Part shown: positions 54,201-60,601 of the stretch, piece after piece
Numbering within the stretch: the stretch's first letter is position 1
How the letters are laid out: each line of letters begins with the position of its first letter
NCBI GenBank assembly: GCA_035222895.1
Contig: JAVYIG010006599.1
Location: 51,098 to 115,097, forward strand
DNA length: 64,000 nt
From: Strongylocentrotus droebachiensis
Taxonomy: Eukaryota > Echinodermata > Echinoidea > Camarodonta > Strongylocentrotidae
Direction: 5' to 3'
Translations under genes and position numbers: made by a program
Notes under the pieces: model-generated
The model's input: only the letters and a program-made list of their open reading frames with translations
What the model was told of the DNA's origin: nothing
The model's database searches: none

Positions 54201-57200
54201 TTCCTTTCACATTTCACACCCATACAAACCGGTAATACCATCTCTGAGTGTCTGTTTATACAAACAATCCCATCAACAACATTCTCCATTTCCTTGTTTA
54301 TGTTGCAAGGTCTTTAAAATCTGATGAAATCAAACGATCTCTTTACATGAATTAACCCAATTATTATTATTTCTTTCATAAAAGCTGCATGAGGATAATA
54401 GTCTATTTGTATTTCACGTTGAACATATATGTTTTACTTGAAGATGTACGTCATACTCTTTCAGTTATATAAACATGTAATAAACCAGGATTTTATTGAC
54501 CAGAAAAACAAACACATTTTGACTTCCTACTACGGTACATGAACATATACTAGGAACCTAATGACCAAGTCAGTAGCCAGGAAGACTACACCATAGTTTG
54601 GACAATGGTTTGGCAGCACTTAACTTGGTTGGCCAAGCATGACATGCTGAAGGTCTAAATTTGTATAATTTTAGGATATGTTATCAATCATATAAATCAG
54701 CGAGTTTAAGTAAACAAATGACGTTAATAGAGAGCAATGGAATAGATCTGTAATGATGCTATGCTTCAGGTCAGAATTCCCTGTAATTGGTGTGTTTTGG
54801 ACGCAATTTAGTACATGCCCTACAAAATGTATTTGAAGTAAAAAGGATTGCACTTTAGGTTGGCCCCAGGTGATTGACTGGTTGAGCAGTCTTATCCATA
54901 CTTTTTTTCTTCAAAAGCAAATGCGCTGTAATTAATTTACTCAAAGGTAACTGTTGGGGAAACATATTTTTGTATGTGTGCAGTAATTACAAGTAGATTG
55001 GCAAAAACTTTACACTATTAGATTTTCTCTTTTCTTATTTTTTTGCAATAAAAATTAACATCTTCATTTTCAAGATATAAAGTCTACATTATATGAGCAT
55101 GTACCGTACTTAAATTTGTTGAGATATTGACAATTAAATCTTACCTTAAGAAAATTTGCATTGACGTAATCCGAACCTTCTACGTTGTCAATCTGACTCA
55201 ACAAGTATCTTGAATGATCAACTGCAAAAAGAAAGAAAAAAAATCAAACAATAACAAACTTTTTACTTTGAAGGGCACGAAAAATTATAAGAATACTTTC
55301 ACAAGATTTTCATACACATGTATCATCATCAAAGGAAATGCAGTGTCAGTAAAAATCTAAATTTTTAAAGTTGATACTCTAAGCAAATAAATGTCCCTTA
55401 ATTTGTTACCTACGGCAAGTATATGTTATTTTTAAGTTTTTCAATTACTTAGTATATCACAAACAAATTCTGTCTACTCTAAATCCTCAATTGAAATGTC
55501 GAAAATATCCGCCTCTCTTTGCATAGAAAATCGGTCACGGCGCTGGTCTACTATTTATGACCTCACGTCCGGGAAAGAGTATATTCACGTACCCGGATGT
55601 TCCATAGCAAACATGTGCAGAGTGATACGATTTTCTGCATATTTTTGTTTCAAAGGGTGAAAAGTCTAATAAATCATAATTCTATGTGCAATTCTTTACC
55701 TTCCCCTAGTACTTCATAGTATTAATATCAATTCCCCTTTTAAAAATTATGACATATACATGCCAACGATGTGCTAATAGTCGATATTTTCACCATGTAA
55801 TTTTTGTTTTGGTGTTGAAATCGGCCCAGGCACGGAGTGAACAGTAGCTGTCTACCCATGCACAGTTCATTACCATACGCTACAGCGATCTCCCGATGGT
55901 TTCTTCTTCCTTTTTCCCATGTCTTTCGCCTTCCTTGGCCCTGAAGATCCTTCATCTACCAATTCTGACACCGGTAGTCAGGAGCAAGTCTTTGTTAGTT
56001 GTTTTTCTTAGCTGGCAACGTCGCTTTCATTCTCTTGCAATTGCTGATAAACATATCACTAGCGCACGTACGTTCCATCACAAGCAAGCAGCGCCTAGAG
56101 CAGCGGCTTGGTCTTATTACCTCCCGATTCTGCTCGCTTCACAAACGTTCATGCAAGAGCCGCATCACTCGCCAAAATATTATAGAGGAAGCGCGCTTGC
56201 ATGATCTCGTTCAAGTTTGATATTTTACAACATTTAGGCCCGAATTCACAAAGGAGGTTTGTCGACAAACCTTGGTTTTCGTACGTCATATGACGCGTTT
56301 TACACGTTTTTTACAAACCTGGTTTGTAAATAACAAAAGGAGGTTTGGCGAAACAAAAGGAGGTTTGAGCTCAAACCTTGGTCTAGCTGAGCTCAAACTT
56401 TGCTTTGTGAATTCGGGCCAAAATGTTTAACTGGTACTGTATCCTTTTTTGAGGCAGTCACACACATCTATGATAAGTACTATCATAGTTCTAGACCTAT
56501 TTGTTTTACAAAACTGCTCATGTACCTTATCTGATGACAATATCAGACAATATGCATCCGCCTATTCATACGTGCACGATTTAACTTTAATTCCTAAGCA
56601 GTAAACTCGTCTTAAATCTCTACCAAATAGGTGAATATGAGGATATAAAAAGAAATCAGCGACTGGAAAATGTTGCTTTGTTATTCTTCATTCAAATGAA
56701 AACAGAAAATCCATCAAATATACTCCTTAACAACAACAAATCTAAGCTCTGACAGGATAGCATTTACGTAGGGATATCACTGCCATTCACTGTGAGCCCA
56801 TGAGTCCCGTTCGTGACGTCACGGATAGAGGCCCGACTCTACGTGCACTTCCGGGTTTCAGACTTAGATATTTTGGTAAAGTTTACTCGAATAAATTCAT
56901 TATTCAAAACATGTTTTGTCGGGTGGACACCATTTGGTGTTTTTATGGGGGTTAAAAGCTTTCTATTTATGTTATTATCTCAGTATTTGGGATTGTCTTA
57001 GAGTATCAACTTTAAACGATTTTCCTTCCTTTTCTCAATTTTTAATATGAGTATAACTTTATTCCCTGTTTGGAGCCAGAAGGGGATTATATGCTAAAGC
57101 ACTATATTTAGGCTTAAAGAGGGTTGTGAATTATTATTTTCTTCTCTTGAGTTATCACGATTTGAGTAAATTTTTATGCACTTTTAGTTTATTTTCAAAT

Positions 57201-60200
57201 TATAAGGATTTCTTGAATCTTTATTTATTCTACAGTTTAAGAAATATGCAAAACATTAAAAGAAAAATATATATATACATGTACATGTAAAGTTAAAAGA
57301 ATGAAAGGGCCAAGAAGTATCAAGTTCAAAGTCATTGAAGATTATTATTTCAGGGGAGAATAAACAGAAGGTAAAACAAAGGTGTTGGGGTATTGAATTA
57401 GAAAATTCAGAGCTGCCAACCTCCAGAACAGAAAATCAGTAACCATAAGGCTCAAAATCAGTAATTTGGGGAATAAATCAGTAATTTCCTATGCGGCGCC
57501 ATGAATCTTAAAAGAATGGCAAGCGGACGCATGCGCGCATGATTATCTGAAATTTGTTGTGATTTTACTCCCACAAAGTTGCTAAATATTGATTTTCAGT
57601 TCATCACAACACATAAGTTTTCAATGAAAAATTGGCTTCTATTAAGAGAATACTTGATAATTTTCCATCTTTCTCATGCAGCGAGTGCTGGATGGCCACC
57701 ATACTGTACAGCACTTGCTACGATAGATCCCTATGCGCATAAAAAAAAGTAAAAAAAGTAAAAAAAAAAAAAACGTAATTTTTAGACAACATTCCGTACT
57801 GCCGTAATGGTCGTTAATTTCCGTACCAATTACGGGAAATCCGTACTAGTTGGCAGCTCTGAAAATTGAATTAAAAACAACTGATCAAATAATGAGAAAC
57901 TATTGATAAAAAGATAAAAATAACAATTTAAGCTTTCTTTTAAATGAATTTAGAAAAATGATTTCTTTTGACAAGGAAGACAAGGAATTCCATAGAACAC
58001 TTCAAAAATGGCAAATTGATTTTTCTAGATGTCTGGATGTTACTCTCCATTCGTAAATGCTAAGAATATTACAGTTATGAACTTTATGGTTTAAAGAAAA
58101 CATGTTCATTAAATAAGGAGGAAGACTACAAGAAAAATATTGATGCATAATTGCAGCTATTTTGAACTTATATATATATATCATGAACAGTTAGTGTATG
58201 AAATTTATAAAAAACGTGTGCATTATAACAAACTGGCAAACCTCTTTTCTGAAGAATCATTCAGTAGATGGGGATACAAGTATCGTAATCCTCATCTACA
58301 TGTACAATGTACATGTACATGTACATCATCTATAATGTCTACAAATCTTTTTTTAAATGGCCAAAATAGAAAGAAATCTATTTTGCTGGAAACACTGACA
58401 GAAAGGTAAACTCTGACACAAACATTCCAAAGTCTATTTCATTGAATGCTTTTGTCATGAACACTCAATTTCAATGGTGTCAATGTGTGGTAAAGGCATT
58501 CAGCTGGAAAATTGATGGGAATTTACCTTCAAGTTTGCTACCAATGTACAAAATACGTTATTACTTTTCATTCATCAGAAGTCAAAATAATCACCAAAAT
58601 TGAAAAGTTGGAGAGGGGTAAAAAATGAATTTGAAGTGTTTGAGTGAGTGTTTATTGTTAATCTGTAAGAAAGTTGGAAAACTTTACTTCCTCTTCTTCT
58701 AGATTCTCTTCAATATCTGCTTCTTACATGTAGGCCATAAACAAGCACAGTCAGATAATAATACAAGTACTATCATCTTTCCACAGATATCATTTTTCAC
58801 AGAAATATTTTTACTAAGACAGTTTTAGATACCAGTCATATTGAATTGTGTGGGTTTATATCCCACCGCTGCCATCAATACAGATAATTACACATAGAAG
58901 AAGGAAGCCCACCCTGATATCATGTTTCAATAACAGAAAAACAAAAGAGGATGAACATATTGGTGACAGTTTGAGGAAAATCTTATACAGGATACACCCC
59001 AAAAATATCACATCTTTCATCACATTTTTCTTGATACTTCAATAATCTGTTTCTTTCATGTTTTTACTTTAACTATAACTGATGTAATTTCAAGTTGGAC
59101 TTCCCCTTTAATACATCACATTCACGATTATGATTGAGAACATTTTTGTCAACTTAGATCCAGCCTAAACATAGCTAATGAAAATGCAAACATAAGACAC
59201 TAACATAACAATCTCTGATATACTGGTATGCCAAATAAAAGAAGAACACATACCACATACATGTATGTATTACAATATTACAAAATAGAGAAAGAACATT
59301 TTAAGTAGGATAAGATATAATGAATTTCCTTTTGAAGCCTTATTCCAATAACAGCCTATTTTGGTAGGAATATATATCTTATAATATATTGCTTATTTGT
59401 GGTTAGAGCTAATGTCTCAATCTCTTTGGTCAGCTAGATAGACCCAGTGGGAGGAAGTAGTAGACAGTATGCTGTCATCAGGAATAAATCCAAACACAGC
59501 TGGCATGAAATGTTTGGGATTCCTACCATGTAGATTAACAAACCTATTTCTTTCATCCCTGTAAAGTGTAAGTGATTTCTCTGGCTTGATGCAATGGATA
59601 ATAGACCGTGCTTGTCACACATAGGAAACATGCAATGGAGATCTGCAGTGCTAACTGAGACTTCAAAATGTTGTGAAATGTATTTTACTCTTCACTTCAA
59701 TACCTGCAAGCAACTGTCTTTCAAAAATGCCTGCAGTTGATATTTACACTGCAAAATTAGTGATGACTTATAAGTTATAACTCCTTTGTGAGTGTTGTTC
59801 AAATACATTATAATTACATAAAGTCACTTGGACAATATGGAAACTAATTAAGCAATGACGGAGAAACTGCAGTTGATTAATTGATTATTAAAGGCACTAT
59901 CTATATTTTGATATGGTCGTAACAGAAGTTTCATTGTTTATTAATTTGTCCTAGAAAGTTGATATTATCTCTGAAAGTTTGAAGAATATTAAGAATAATG
60001 ACAATATTTATTTATACCAATAACTTTATTAAAATTATACTTATTTCTGTAGAAAGAAAAAAAATCCATACATCACAACCAGGGAGAATTTCATCCTACA
60101 TGTAGTCAAGCATTGCTTGCTTATGATGGTGGTCTCCTGCACTTTTCCACAGATAGTTAGAAAAATACTTGGTAATAATAATATATTATAGAAATATTAA

Positions 60201-60601
60201 GTTGGTTATATGTCAATCACATTTGGACATGGAAGTTATTATCGTTTGCATAATATCATTAAATACCTTATGCTAACATGTTCTATGTTATTGCATTTGG
60301 AAAAATACAAAAATAAAGTAAAATAAAATAAAATAAAAAAGCTATTTAATACTACTGTCAGCTGTCATATTATAATCTTCCTTTCAATTTCCTTTCACGC
60401 TTATAGACTATTTTTCTTATTATGTACATGTACTATCAATAGATTCAGAGGTATTCATAATTCAAAATCATAAAGAAATGTCATAAACTTACATGGAAGA
60501 ATATCTTTGTATCTATTTTTCCTCATGTTGACATCACTCTCTCCTGCTGAAGTTGGATAGACCTTCTCAGTTCTGTACCTCTGTGAAATCTGCTTCAGGT
60601 G
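15860..60601 (-). CDS. PTPN12: PTP-PEST-family tyrosine phosphatase (PTPN12/18/22 type), 17 exons, 5' exon missing
   Basis: Seventeen exons join in phase on the minus strand to 933 codons plus TGA. The catalytic domain is complete from the pTyr loop onward: KNRYKDILPF (residues 28-37), QGPLPHTVNDFW, WPDHGVP (164-170), HCSAGCGRTG (197-206, Cys198 nucleophile, Arg204) and the Q-loop VQTRNQYELVHRA. It dephosphorylates phosphotyrosine proteins in the cytoplasm. The tail has YEN, YVN and YAN (Tyr276, 315, 356), a SQPPPKPP SH3-type stretch (568-575), LPARTAQSY (793-801) like the Csk-binding P1 motif of PTPN22, and GFPKRVANPRRPRSPPSSW (906-924), the family's C-terminal homology box. The N-terminal lead-in before HLKQISQRYRTEK is not in the window, so the gene is 5'-partial. 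An invertebrate has probably one gene for the vertebrate trio; the symbol marks the family, not strict orthology. Confidence 0.93.
15946..16380. other. PTP intron before the CTH exon
   Basis: AT-rich, nothing recognisable. Confidence 0.5.
16381..16449 (-). CDS. PTPN12: PTP exon, penultimate
   Basis: 69 bases, phase 1 at both ends, reading EKTLLDYKPAYKEGPVSYKDQEIG with three tyrosines. Clean CACAG acceptor and GTGAGT donor. Not conserved in any motif I know. Confidence 0.8.
16940..17235. repeat. Dispersed repeat with inverted ends and a DR1 site
   Basis: The left end GGTATGCCTCCGCCA and the right end, read inward as GATGTCTCCACTGCCA, are loosely inverted. The interior has TTATCGC twice, a TGACCTTTGACCTC stretch and a CAGACAGACAACCCG tail. 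The layout resembles a common marine-invertebrate interspersed repeat, but the family is not named here. Confidence 0.5.
17052..17064 (+). promoter_or_regulatory. Perfect DR1 nuclear-receptor-type sequence
   Basis: TGACCTTTGACCT is two AGGTCA half-sites spaced by one base (minus-strand reading), the known RXR/HNF4 type of site. A TGACCC half-site lies two bases upstream. It sits in a dispersed repeat, so function is only possible. Confidence 0.35.
17607..17697 (-). CDS. PTPN12: PTP exon, tail
   Basis: Reads IGVALKPETSHMAPCPEPDTAKPSNINDLL; GTATGG donor, phase 0 to phase 1. No motif recognised. Confidence 0.82.
17698..18084. other. PTP intron
   Basis: Nothing recognisable. Confidence 0.5.
18085..18184 (-). 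CDS. PTPN12: PTP exon, basic segment
   Basis: Reads KRNKIKARLANSRDIIGEKQ and GKIVNNTKGLFKR: strongly basic. GTAAGT donor. Vertebrate PTPN22 also has a Lys/Arg-rich stretch shortly before its CTH. Confidence 0.84.
18185..18716. other. PTP intron
   Basis: Nothing recognisable. Confidence 0.5.
18717..18756 (-). CDS. PTPN12: PTP 40-base microexon
   Basis: Encodes DEEKDKDEKASGG; TTTCAG acceptor and GTGAGT donor. Charged linker. Its phases (1 in, 2 out) are needed to join the neighbours, which supports it. Confidence 0.82.
18757..19219. other. PTP intron
   Basis: Nothing recognisable apart from a T/C-rich stretch near 18860-18900. Confidence 0.5.
19220..19297 (-). CDS. PTPN12: PTP exon with LPxRT motif
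   Basis: Reads ESLDDMGSDIPVLPARTAQS followed by YQLVD. IPVLPARTAQSY parallels PPPLPERTPESF of PTPN22 and PTPN12, the P1 motif that binds the SH3 domain of Csk in vertebrates. The preceding acidic DDMGSD fits the vertebrate DDE lead-in. Confidence 0.87.
19298..19786. other. PTP intron with TAACCC-like stretch
   Basis: 19600-19700 has AACCCTGAC and CTAACCCTAACCCTAAAC-like text, a degenerate telomere-type simple sequence; otherwise nothing. Confidence 0.45.
19787..21151 (-). CDS. PTPN12: PTP large exon: disordered Pro/Ser/Lys-rich tail
   Basis: 1,365 bases (residues 325-780 with split codons) with no stop. Rich in P, S, T and K, as expected of the PEST tail. It contains IYANCD, repeated KPKP/KPxxKP runs, SQPPPKPPASAKPP (SH3 ligand type), DYEEVHISPP, KHSSGSVQSFDS, EYAYVQQP, MYSEAYSEV, EYSYVD and AAYDLVG, i.e. 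many potential phosphotyrosine sites. Acceptor ATATATAG; donor GTATGG. Confidence 0.93.
21152..21945. other. PTP intron
   Basis: AT-rich, nothing recognisable beyond a short (AT)n near 21283. Confidence 0.5.
21946..22054 (-). CDS. PTPN12: PTP exon with YVN motif
   Basis: Reads PRMPPKVPGQSSGAAAADKR and HNYVNCNVTPKG. Tyr315 lies in a YxN context, the Grb2-SH2 type of site when phosphorylated. TTTCAG acceptor, phase 1 donor. Confidence 0.9.
22166..22213. repeat. Four tandem copies of ATTATTTGTGAG
   Basis: A 12-bp unit repeated four times without change, so probably recent. Confidence 0.85.
22335..22575 (+). mobile_element. tRNA-derived SINE with (ATT)n tail
   Basis: A box TGGTCTAGTGG at 22348-22358, then CATTTGCCACTCTCCACC and GCCGGGGTAATAGT, GCGCTATATAA and an (ATT)n tail near 22558-22571. 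The B-box part seems deleted relative to the copy at 4970. Best example of the family here. Confidence 0.75.
22611..22733 (-). CDS. PTPN12: PTP exon: end of catalytic domain, YEN motif
   Basis: Starts NQYELVHRAVVDMF, the Q-loop and last helix of the PTP domain, and ends with HNYENVQLKHEHFEQ (Tyr276 in a YxN context). Phase 0 on both sides. Confidence 0.93.
22734..23062. other. PTP intron
   Basis: A C run near 22960; nothing else. Confidence 0.5.
23063..23140 (-). CDS. PTPN12: PTP exon: EMRKQRHAIVQT helix
   Basis: Reads KIDQNFSLYDIIVEMRKQRH then AIVQTR, matching FNVFNLIQEMRTQRHSAVQT of PTPN12. Contains the conserved R.QR...VQT motif. Confidence 0.94.
23141..25165. other. PTP intron with a diverged direct duplication
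   Basis: 23255-23440 and 23466-23660 are diverged direct copies (see findings). The remainder is AT-rich with nothing recognised. Confidence 0.5.
25166..25232 (-). CDS. PTPN12: PTP exon: catalytic P-loop
   Basis: Completes the Ser codon and reads AGCGRTGTICVIDYVRNALQLE, giving HCSAGCGRTG across the junction. The catalytic Cys is in the previous exon; the P-loop Arg204 is here. GTATGT donor. Confidence 0.95.
27320..27860. repeat. Diverged direct duplication, about 150 bp twice
   Basis: 27331-27480 and 27703-27860 share TGAATAAC, TTGTGTTTTGCTAGCC and GATGAC, then GAATGCATTG and TATGATTTATT, then GTCAAGTCACA in the same order with many differences. Confidence 0.7.
30114..30145. repeat. (GA)n microsatellite
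   Basis: About 15 GA dinucleotides inside a wider purine-rich stretch. Confidence 0.85.
35086..35153 (-). pseudogene. Decayed copy B of the PTP WPD-loop exon, 3' half
   Basis: Gapless match over about 65 bases to the end of the exon at 35916-36064. It still reads VIKLVSDYKSGEDPPTVELC where the real exon reads MIKLVREYQTAEEPPIVVHC. The GT donor has become GG and the His before the catalytic Cys is Leu, so it could not serve as an exon now. The 5' half of the exon is not seen. Confidence 0.72.
35202..35267 (-). pseudogene. Decayed copy A of the PTP WPD-loop exon, 3' half
   Basis: Aligns to the same exon end and keeps the identical 11-base donor GTTAGTCAGTC, but has a 1-base gap and in-frame stops. 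It lies between copy B and the real exon, 650 bp from the latter. Confidence 0.65.
35380..35660 (+). mobile_element. Retroelement-like fragment with hammerhead-like motif
   Basis: CTGAAGA (35380-35386), a 7-bp stem CGGACAG/CTGTCCG with loop TCAAC, then AAACGTC resembles the hammerhead-type CTGANGA...GAAAC...GTC layout found in Penelope-like and related retroelements. The following TCTCCTGCTCC text is also seen near such motifs. The stem uses the G that the core needs, so it may be inactive or a look-alike. Confidence 0.35.
35916..36064 (-). CDS. PTPN12: PTP exon: WPD loop and catalytic Cys
   Basis: Reads DKEEKIFNQFHYTAWPDHGV, PTSVKPILDMIKLVREYQ and EEPPIVVHC, ending in phase 2 (AG) at a GTTAGT donor. 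WPD Asp166 is the general acid, Cys198 the nucleophile. Confidence 0.95.
36200..36228. repeat. (CT)n microsatellite
   Basis: About 14 CT dinucleotides; similar tracts lie at 38310-38330 and 38384-38404. Confidence 0.85.
36915..37514. mobile_element. 600-bp Kolobok-like MITE (TTAA target)
   Basis: The left end AGGGCAATCCAACC and the right end, read inward as AGGGAAATCTAACC, are flanked by TTAA at 36911-36914 and 37515-37518. TTAA duplication is known for Kolobok and piggyBac; the AGGG start favours Kolobok. The interior matches the copy starting at 63571. Confidence 0.78.
38060..38174. mobile_element. 115-bp near-perfect palindromic MITE
   Basis: 39 bp on the left (38060-38098) pair with 41 bp on the right (38134-38174), differing only by one 2-base insertion (ATAT for AT); the loop is 35 bp. 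The arms contain CGTCGCTGTTTTCACAAAG. No confident target duplication. The strong identity suggests recent insertion. Confidence 0.75.
39043..39570. mobile_element. 528-bp hAT-like non-autonomous element
   Basis: Exact 8-bp duplication ACATGTAT at 39035-39042 and 39571-39578. The termini are TAAGGCTGTG on the left and TAGGGCTGCG inward from the right. Subterminal text repeats GTACCCGAGTA and GAATATTCGG in both orientations, the kind of sites a hAT transposase would bind. No coding frame. Confidence 0.82.
40298..40694. mobile_element. 397-bp element with 82-bp terminal inverted repeats
   Basis: Arms at 40298-40379 and 40613-40694 are about 97% identical, both starting GGGCAATTCCACGGTAAC. TACT flanks both sides (40294-40297, 40695-40698), a 4-bp duplication. 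An extra internal TCCTTCCGTTACCG near 40492 repeats part of the arm. Superfamily unresolved; 4-bp duplication with long arms would suit Sola-like elements, but that is a guess. Confidence 0.78.
45251..45428. mobile_element. 178-bp MITE with 8-bp target duplication
   Basis: AGTAAAGT occurs at 45243-45250 and 45429-45436. The termini CCCGGCCCCCCCACTC and, inward from the right, CCTGGCCCCCCACTCC are inverted repeats. 8 bp fits hAT, P or Merlin; not resolved. Confidence 0.75.
46077..46305. repeat. Diverged direct duplication, about 75 bp twice, 145 bp apart
   Basis: AAGTTATGTATTC then GTCAATGGATCAAATTGGCTGC and GGGGTGATTTTCCACA at 46078-46147 recur at 46222-46297 as AAGTTATGCATTC, GTCAATGAATCAAATTGACTGC and GGGGCGATTCTCCACA. 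Confidence 0.75.
48987..49413. mobile_element. Nested TIR elements: outer arms
   Basis: ATTGTTGGCTGCCCGTAAG... (48987-49011) pairs with a right arm at 49389-49413 that reads inward ATTGTTGGCTGTCCGCTAG..., both ending AGAAGGCC. Only about 20 bp on each side separate these from the arms of the inner element, so the outer one was very small or the two pairs are parts of one structure. Next to the exon at 49490. Confidence 0.65.
49035..49371. mobile_element. Inner TIR element with AGGCCTGTCCTCATCAGC arms
   Basis: 34-bp arms (49035-49068 and 49338-49371) are essentially perfect inverted repeats. The interior repeats a motif like CTTCATCAGCCCGAAG (49120, 49211), related to the arm sequence CCTCATCAGCTCGAGA, giving a series of similar sites. 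No certain target duplication. Confidence 0.75.
49490..49546 (-). CDS. PTPN12: PTP exon, 19 codons
   Basis: Reads IGQQRVTKDFMIRTLKATR, equivalent to EDEQARTDYFIRTLLLEF of PTPN12. GTAAGC donor, phase 0. Confidence 0.9.
49547..49952. other. PTP intron
   Basis: Nothing recognisable. Confidence 0.5.
49953..50021 (-). CDS. PTPN12: PTP exon: KCERYW segment
   Basis: Reads HKCERYWVDEGEEHCFGDIL then VTQ; KCERYWP is a conserved PTP-domain landmark. GTAAGG donor. Confidence 0.93.
50022..51967. other. PTP intron with TTAA element
   Basis: Contains the MITE at 50329-50717. 51000-51330 is richer in CG and could be regulatory; nothing else is named. Confidence 0.45.
50329..50717. mobile_element. 389-bp TTAA-target MITE, second family
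   Basis: AGGTAAAGACCAGTATTGG on the left and, inward from the right, AGCTAAAGACCAGTTATGG, flanked by TTAA (50325-50328, 50718-50721). Different in sequence from the family at 36915. Interior contains GCACGTGTCGCGCACGTG. Confidence 0.72.
51968..52102 (-). CDS. PTPN12: PTP exon: QGPL and FWRMLWE
   Basis: Reads GAANDHTYLAAQGPLPHTVN, DFWRMLWECNTEIIVMACNE, FELGR; the QGPL...DFW..vW motif is diagnostic of classical PTPs. GTAAGA donor, phase 0. Confidence 0.95.
52103..55144. other. PTP 3.0-kb intron
   Basis: AT-rich with many ACATGTA/GTACATG motifs (clusters near 52855-52885 and 53555-53590); no gene or named element. Confidence 0.5.
55145..55221 (-). CDS. PTPN12: PTP exon: DYVNANF
   Basis: Completes ILPFDHSR and reads YLLSQIDNVEGSDYVNANFL then K, the conserved DYINANF motif of PTPs. 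GTAAGA donor, phase 0. Confidence 0.94.
56229..56430. mobile_element. MITE with GGCCCGAATTCACAAAG termini
   Basis: AACATTTAGGCCCGAATTC then ACAAAG on the left and the near-exact complement on the right (to about 56430), the arms continuing into AGGAGGTTTG/CAAACTTTGC. The interior repeats GGTTTG and its complement many times. Target duplication not clear. Confidence 0.72.
56813..56854 (-). promoter_or_regulatory. CRE palindrome plus ETS site, promoter-like
   Basis: Minus strand: ACCCGGAAGTGCACG (ETS-type CCGGAAGTG) followed about 25 bases on by CCGTGACGTCACGAA (CRE TGACGTCA, a palindrome). The pair is typical of metazoan CpG promoters. It lies in the intron before the exon at 55145, so an alternative start is conceivable but no first exon was found. 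Confidence 0.35.
57409..57860. mobile_element. 452-bp hAT-like MITE
   Basis: AGAGCTGCCAAC on the left and its exact complement GTTGGCAGCTCT on the right, flanked by GAAAATT at 57401-57407 and 57861-57867 (7 bases exact; an eighth differs). Interior repeats AATCAGTAA and GTAC-rich text; ends in an A run. Confidence 0.75.
58789..59112. mobile_element. Fragment related to the TTAA MITE at 63571
   Basis: TTTTAGATACCAGTCATATTG and CCCACCGCTGCCATCAATAC match, on the opposite strand, the inner part of the copy at 63571. The right end GTTGGACTTCCCCT is followed by TTAA. The left limit is unclear. Confidence 0.55.
60493..60601 (-). CDS. PTPN12: PTP first exon in window: KYRTEK-type and KNRY
   Basis: Reads HLKQISQRYRTEKVYPTSAG, ESDVNMRKNRYKDILP, closely matching LSTKYRTEKIYPTATGE and KKNRYKDILPF of PTPN12. 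Phase 0 at its acceptor, so an upstream exon with the Met is needed; none is seen up to 64000. Confidence 0.94.

Larger units (their letters stand above)
55222..60492. other. PTP 5.3-kb intron
   Basis: Holds a promoter-like CRE/ETS pair at 56813-56854, a CG-richer stretch (55500-56220), and TIR elements at 56229, 57409 and 58789. 58100-58780 and 59120-60490 show nothing I can name. Confidence 0.5.

Noticed and set aside
55740-55955. Possible alternative first exon of the PTP gene (basic peptide from an ATG on the minus strand)
   Set aside because: No plausible donor in the right phase to reach 55221 was found, and the peptide does not resemble PTP N-termini.
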